A stretch of DNA of 64,000 nt, taken from the NCBI RefSeq assembly GCF_000516985.1, contig NW_006917093.1:5117013-5181012 (forward strand), written 5' to 3'. Below, one piece after another: positions 59,465 through 64,000 of the stretch (position 1 is the first letter of the stretch; each line of letters starts with the position of its first letter). Origin of the DNA: Pestalotiopsis fici W106-1. Lineage: Eukaryota; Ascomycota; Sordariomycetes; Amphisphaeriales; Sporocadaceae. The position numbers and the translations under genes are program-made. The notes below the pieces were generated by a model that saw nothing but the letters and a program-made list of their open reading frames with translations, ran no database searches and was not told the origin of the DNA.

Positions 59465-61993
59465 ATGTCCTCCTCGGAAGATGATTCTTCTCCTGATACC
59501 TGTTCGACCTGTTCTCGATACGCCAGGGAAGGAAGATTGGACTTTTCCAAGTCTGCAGTTGCAGCTTCCGCAGCAGTACATCAGGAATGCTCCGAATGCG
59601 ATGCTTTTGAAATCGACGAGAGCCAACTCTGCGGCTTCTGCATTCACATTCGCCCTTCCCACTTATTAACGTGTAGATGTGTCCATGACCTGTACAGAAC
59701 CAAGGTTTCGTCCATCGAAGGAGAATACAATATCGTGATGGGGACTCTATCTGAGCTGAAGTCGAGGCAGAGAGGATGCGCATTTTGTCGATGGTGTGTC
59801 GAGGCTATCCAAGCAAATGCTCGACTATTTGAGTATAACGTTGAAGAATACGAGACGATACGAATCGAGAGAGACATCTGGATCGAACTGCGTAATTTGC
59901 GCAAAGGTGCTACGATATTAGGCCGAGAAGCACACGCGTATGTGAGCGTCAAGGCCAAGACGTACCGTTCCTACCTTGACTCCGACCAAAGATTCCACAT
60001 TGGCCACAATAAAGGGTATTGGAAGACGTCTGTCGCAACCGAGAATGTCAAACTGGCCGATTCAAGCCCGCACAGCTTCGGTGACTTTTCCTTGGCATCA
60101 TCCATTGCTGATTGGGCTACTGTTCGGCAATGGAAATCAGTTTGCGAAAAGGACCACGGCGCCTGCGGTGAGAGAGCGGCGAGTGAACTGCCTGCACACT
60201 TTCGACTCATAGATGTTACATCGAGATACATTATCGATATTACCACCAGTCCCCCATCGTTTTTTGCACTCAGCTACGTTTGGGGTGCCGGTTCCGAGGA
60301 CGAGATGACACTACGTCAAAACAACTTGGTCGACCTGCAAAAACCCGGTAGCCTGCATGAACTTCCGCGGACGATTGTTGATGCCATGCGCGTTTGCGAG
60401 CAGTTGGGTCAACGCTACCTGTGGGTCGACAGACTCTGCATCGTGCAAGATGACAAGCAGGACAAATACGGACAGATCAGGTCTCTAGAGGCGATATACT
60501 CACGGGCAGAACTTGTAATAATCGCGGCATCCGGAGACGATATGCAATCTGGATTGCCAGGCGTTGATAACACATTTCCGAGACAGCAATATCAATTCGC
60601 CACAGACGTTTTTGGATTTACCCTGGTAAACAAACTCCATGATTTCAGCTCAGCCTTGCGGACTGTCTGGAACGATAGAGGTTGGACATACCAGGAGGCC
60701 GTCCTTGCTAGGCGCAAGCTCTACTTCACTGCCGCCGAGATCTGGTTTGAATGTGCAGAAGGCATCAAGCGCCAAAATGAATATTCTACAACTTGGCCCA
60801 AAGCACGTGGATATCAAGCAAGAAGTTACACCAATGCTGGATCCAGCGGTGATGACTTTGAGGACTACAGATACCATCTGGGGCAGTATTCCAGAAGAAT
60901 CCTGACATATCCATCTGATGTATACCATGCTTTCCGTGGTATTGAAGCTGCATTCTACCCCGGGAGTGAAATCATCCATGGATTGCCAGCATGCGACTTC
61001 AGCCGTGCGTTATTGTGGTCTCCATACAACAGACCAGAACTGCAAGAACGTCAGTGCAGTGACCAAGAAATAGTCCTCCCCTCTTGGTCATGGGCATCAT
61101 TAATTGGGGCAATCGAAACTTGTGGATTATTTGGTACGAACAAGAAATACTACATGCATGGCTCTTTCTACTGCTCCCTCTGCAAGTGGGAGACTTCGGA
61201 AAATCAAGACGACCAGCAGGCTCTTCGCCAAATCAATTCTATTCACGATGAAGACGTCTGGAAAGAGTTGGACAAAATCTTTGCACGAGAGCTAGGCTTT
61301 GACAAGCGCCCAAATCATCGACAAGTCCTCGCTCTTGCATGGGCCAAAGGTTGCATCGAAGCAGATGTGCCTAATGATCTGTTTCAGCACGACTTCGATC
61401 CACGTCGGCTCCGATCGAGCTCTTCCATATCTGCCAAGGAATTGGCATTGCGCTGGCCGACACTTCAAGACTTCTGGACTGAAGTTCGAAAGAGGAATTA
61501 TTGCACAGAAGATCCCCCCGGTCCACCGACTCTTGAAAAAGGGCACATCCTCACCCGCACTCAGTCGTCAACTCTGCGCGTCGAATATGAAGGCAAGTCA
61601 GCAGAGGACGCTTACTCCACTGAGAAATTTCTAATCCGTCATGCACCCACCGGCGCAGGCAGTGTTGAGATTATCGGATCACTTCTTGGCGCAGGCGAAT
61701 ATAAACTGCGTGGTACAATGCCGCAGGGGCAAGTGGCCAACGTGGATTTCATCGCCCTGGCCTTGGGATATATGCCAGGGACAATAACGATGAAGCTGGA
61801 CAGGGAGACGCAGAGAGGAAATCGCTTTCATCAGGATCAGTCGAGCTATCTGCTCTTCGAAGACCAGCCGGGTGTCATTGTCATGGCTGTCACATGGACT
61901 GGGTCAATCGCTCGTCGATTAGCATTGGGATGGGTCACGTTGCAAGGCTGGGTGGACTCGAAGCCGACGTTTAGAAGAGTGGTATTGGCATGA
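59465..61993 (+). CDS. HET-domain protein (heterokaryon incompatibility type) with cysteine-rich N-terminus
   Basis: Single-exon gene of 842 residues. The HET domain starts at residue 266 (FFALSYVWGAG), passes LPRTIVDAMRVCEQLGQ and YLWVDRLCIVQDD, and ends near 410 (RGWTYQEAVLARRKLYFT). HET domains trigger non-self recognition and regulated death in hyphal fusion, though most members are uncharacterised. The N-terminus is unusual: three CxxC pairs (C13/C16, C42/C45, C56/C59) then C70/C72 and the CAFCRWC group, a probable zinc-binding region. The remaining 430 residues have no domain I recognise. Start chosen as the first ATG of the open frame, in ACCATGTCC context. Confidence 0.9.
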   Translation: MSSSEDDSSPDTCSTCSRYAREGRLDFSKSAVAASAAVHQECSECDAFEIDESQLCGFCIHIRPSHLLTCRCVHDLYRTKVSSIEGEYNIVMGTLSELKSRQRGCAFCRWCVEAIQANARLFEYNVEEYETIRIERDIWIELRNLRKGATILGREAHAYVSVKAKTYRSYLDSDQRFHIGHNKGYWKTSVATENVKLADSSPHSFGDFSLASSIADWATVRQWKSVCEKDHGACGERAASELPAHFRLIDVTSRYIIDITTSPPSFFALSYVWGAGSEDEMTLRQNNLVDLQKPGSLHELPRTIVDAMRVCEQLGQRYLWVDRLCIVQDDKQDKYGQIRSLEAIYSRAELVIIAASGDDMQSGLPGVDNTFPRQQYQFATDVFGFTLVNKLHDFSSALRTVWNDRGWTYQEAVLARRKLYFTAAEIWFECAEGIKRQNEYSTTWPKARGYQARSYTNAGSSGDDFEDYRYHLGQYSRRILTYPSDVYHAFRGIEAAFYPGSEIIHGLPACDFSRALLWSPYNRPELQERQCSDQEIVLPSWSWASLIGAIETCGLFGTNKKYYMHGSFYCSLCKWETSENQDDQQALRQINSIHDEDVWKELDKIFARELGFDKRPNHRQVLALAWAKGCIEADVPNDLFQHDFDPRRLRSSSSISAKELALRWPTLQDFWTEVRKRNYCTEDPPGPPTLEKGHILTRTQSSTLRVEYEGKSAEDAYSTEKFLIRHAPTGAGSVEIIGSLLGAGEYKLRGTMPQGQVANVDFIALALGYMPGTITMKLDRETQRGNRFHQDQSSYLLFEDQPGVIVMAVTWTGSIARRLALGWVTLQGWVDSKPTFRRVVLA

Positions 61994-64000
61994 AGAATGA
62001 AGTGCCTGCTATCTCAACAATTTTATACGTAAGTTTTATGGAAGAACTGAGCGTTATTGTTCAGTGAAGGAATGCTTCAAATTTTACTAGAAACAAATGC
62101 TCGTGGCCATATCGAGCAATCGAAAATTCAGCGTATTGGCGACATCATGTATGTTAGATTTCCTAGAGAGCTGGCAGTCTAACGGTTCCGAGTACTAGAA
62201 TCATCAGGCACATCAAGGGTCGCGGAATTGCACTGGTGTTTGAATAATTTCTGTTATTGCACACGTTTGTTGTTGTCAAGAAAAGAAGTGCAAAATGCGC
62301 AAGTATGTCCTAACTTTGTGTCACGTCTCCCAGTGGTTCTGAAGAGCTATCAATACAGGCGAGGGTGTTGGACTGTTGTATCTCTGATATGAGACTGATC
62401 ATTGATGTGATGTAGTAAGCCTTTCTATCTATACATATCTACGTCTCGTCCCATGGCGGTTAGGAATCCTGTGAAATATTCCTCCTTTTCTTCCTCCCGA
62501 GTGGCCCCCTCAGCCTCACGGGACCCATCCCATCATTTCACAAGTACATACTATGCCAGAGACATACTTACATGTTCGAGAATCAATCCTCGCGCCATCA
62601 TCATCATCGTCATCATCATCATCATGTTGAATACTCGCTTATTTTTGTTTCTTTAATTCCGAGGTGCCAATCTCAAATGACGGAATAGTATCCAAATAGG
62701 CAATACTATATCCATTAGTTGATCAGCCTCGTGGAACGACGATGATAGCAAAAAAACGCCGCGCGATTGATATCGTTCTGCTACTCTCTTGTCCTTGTTC
62801 CCCCCCTGCATCGATCTAGCGGTCACTAGTAATGGTAGTGACAGACTCATCGTCATGACTTGTGTGTGCGCGAAAGGCTTTCTTTCATTTCCGCACACGA
62901 CACGAGTACACAACAGAATCGCAAGAGGGAAGAAAACACCAAAGTCACAAATGAGGAAAGTGATCAACCAGTGTAAATGCTGGATCGAGCCAACAGAGAA
63001 CAGGGGAGTCATCCAACGTTGCAATTAAGCAAGGGGGCCCAGAGCCAGACACCTGGGCGCGGCGACGTTTGTTTTTTCTTTGGGCGTTTCTTTTTCCATC
63101 GGAACTCGGGGTGGTGACTCCATGTCGGCCCAGGGCTTTTGAGTAATGGTGTCATTCTGTACTTGCCAATTCTGTTCTACGGGGGAAAGGGAAATCGCGT
63201 AAAAGATAGGACAAGCCAGGCCAGCAGATAAAAAGCACCGGGCAGGCAGACCGATGGACGCGGAACTCCGTGTATCTGGCCATGGACCAAGACTCTCTGT
63301 TGTTCAATTTCCAGGACCACCAGCAACACGACTTTTGGACTGACTGGTGTAGAGTATCCACAGTGGACTCGGTCTCCCCCTACCTAGACTACCCCATAGC
63401 GGCAACTGTGCGATCTCGTGGGCTCTGGACCACCTGGGCGTAACCGGGGGGGAAAGAGAAGAGAGGAGAATCGAGAACACGAGGCGAGCGAATGGGACTT
63501 TTACTATGTATCCATGATGGACTTACTTCGGATCGGTCAATCATCTCACGGCTACGTCCGAGCAGTTGATCATGTTGATCGATTCTGTTCATTGTCTATC
63601 GCGAAATAGATCCTCTGCAACAAAGACGCGTCCAAAGATTTAAAAAATTCTTTTGTCGAGAATATGACGGGAACGCTCATGCAACCCGCGGCTGTAACCT
63701 TGTCTCGACCGTACTTTCGGTTTTCTATTCCGAGGGTAGCAATAAGAAAAAAAACAGAGAGGCCAAAAAAAGAGAACAGACGAAAAGAAAGAAACCAAAA
63801 ACAGGCCCCAGTGACACCCACCAACTCCACAGGTCTGGATTTTGTCCATTCCCTTCCTTTTTCTCTCCCCTTGGCTCTCTCTCTCTCCCCCCTCCACCTT
63901 TCTCTGGTACACCCCCAGTCAAGACGCCAGACGCCCGCCGAACGCCCGAGCCGATGCGCCAAGTCGGTTAGCGCCAGGGGAGAAAAGCACAGCGCAACGC
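61994..64000. other. right-end region without a supported gene
   Basis: 2 kb of non-coding sequence: (CAT)10 with one CGT at 62596-62625, and a CT-rich stretch at about 63840-63900 that looks like a leader or promoter of a gene beyond the window. Frames up to 130 codons on the minus strand are low complexity. Confidence 0.5.
62596..62625. repeat. (CAT)10 microsatellite with one interruption
   Basis: Ten trinucleotide units; the fifth is CGT instead of CAT. Confidence 0.85.

Overview
The window looks like nuclear DNA of a filamentous ascomycete, most likely a Sordariomycete and plausibly Hypocreales. The evidence is small spliceosomal introns (about 50-165 nt, GTRAGT-type donors), long intergenic spacers with pyrimidine-rich leaders and TACC/CTAACC-like short repeats, and a gene set typical of moulds: a SreA-type double-GATA iron repressor, a HET-domain protein, a fungal-rhodopsin (SAT4/PTH11-like) membrane protein, a DUF3112 membrane protein and an Acinus homologue. 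No virus, plasmid, CRISPR, rRNA, confident tRNA or intact transposon was seen. I rebuilt exon structures by eye from splice signals, reading phase and protein similarity; none is backed by transcripts.

Layout, left half (1-31 kb): utp21 (+, 618-3883), a DHA2-type MFS transporter (+, 4724-7075), a Rab-family GTPase with an internal insertion (-, 7753-8775), a four-TM membrane protein resembling SRF1 (+, 11509-12570), an Acinus-like SAP/RRM/RGG protein (-, 13215-15281), an unrecognised nuclear-looking protein with a GC-AG intron (+, 16735-18199), the iron regulator sreA (+, 22192-23951) behind a 4 kb spacer, tvp15-like (-, 25001-25857) and a DUF3112 membrane protein (+, 29149-31234).

Right half (32-64 kb): the PP2A catalytic subunit in six exons (-, 32003-33361), an F-box protein (+, 35116-37094), a CCHC zinc-knuckle/F-box protein whose last exon is easy to miss (+, 38655-39817), TYW1 (+, 40385-42776), TOM20 (-, 43287-44065), EXO84 (+, 44819-46945), an unrecognised small protein (-, 48042-48751), homogentisate 1,2-dioxygenase hmgA (-, 52918-54320) divergent from a dimeric alpha/beta-barrel protein (+, 54783-55788), a fungal rhodopsin-domain protein (+, 56962-58461) and a HET-domain protein (+, 59465-61993). 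The last 2 kb hold no gene I can support.

Most of the window is housekeeping: ribosome biogenesis (UTP21), RNA processing (Acinus), tRNA modification (TYW1), trafficking (Rab, TVP15, EXO84), mitochondrial import (TOM20), phosphatase signalling (PP2A). Unlike a bacterial operon, these genes are individually transcribed. The one pair that may be functionally joined is hmgA and its divergent barrel-protein neighbour, which share a 462 bp promoter. The stretch from about 48.8 kb to the right end is gene-poorer and more accessory in character. I did not find a convincing new multi-gene system. The best leads are the repeat/hairpin cluster at 18.6-19.2 kb, the hmgA-barrel pair, the cysteine-rich head of the HET protein, and a possible coding relic near 27 kb.
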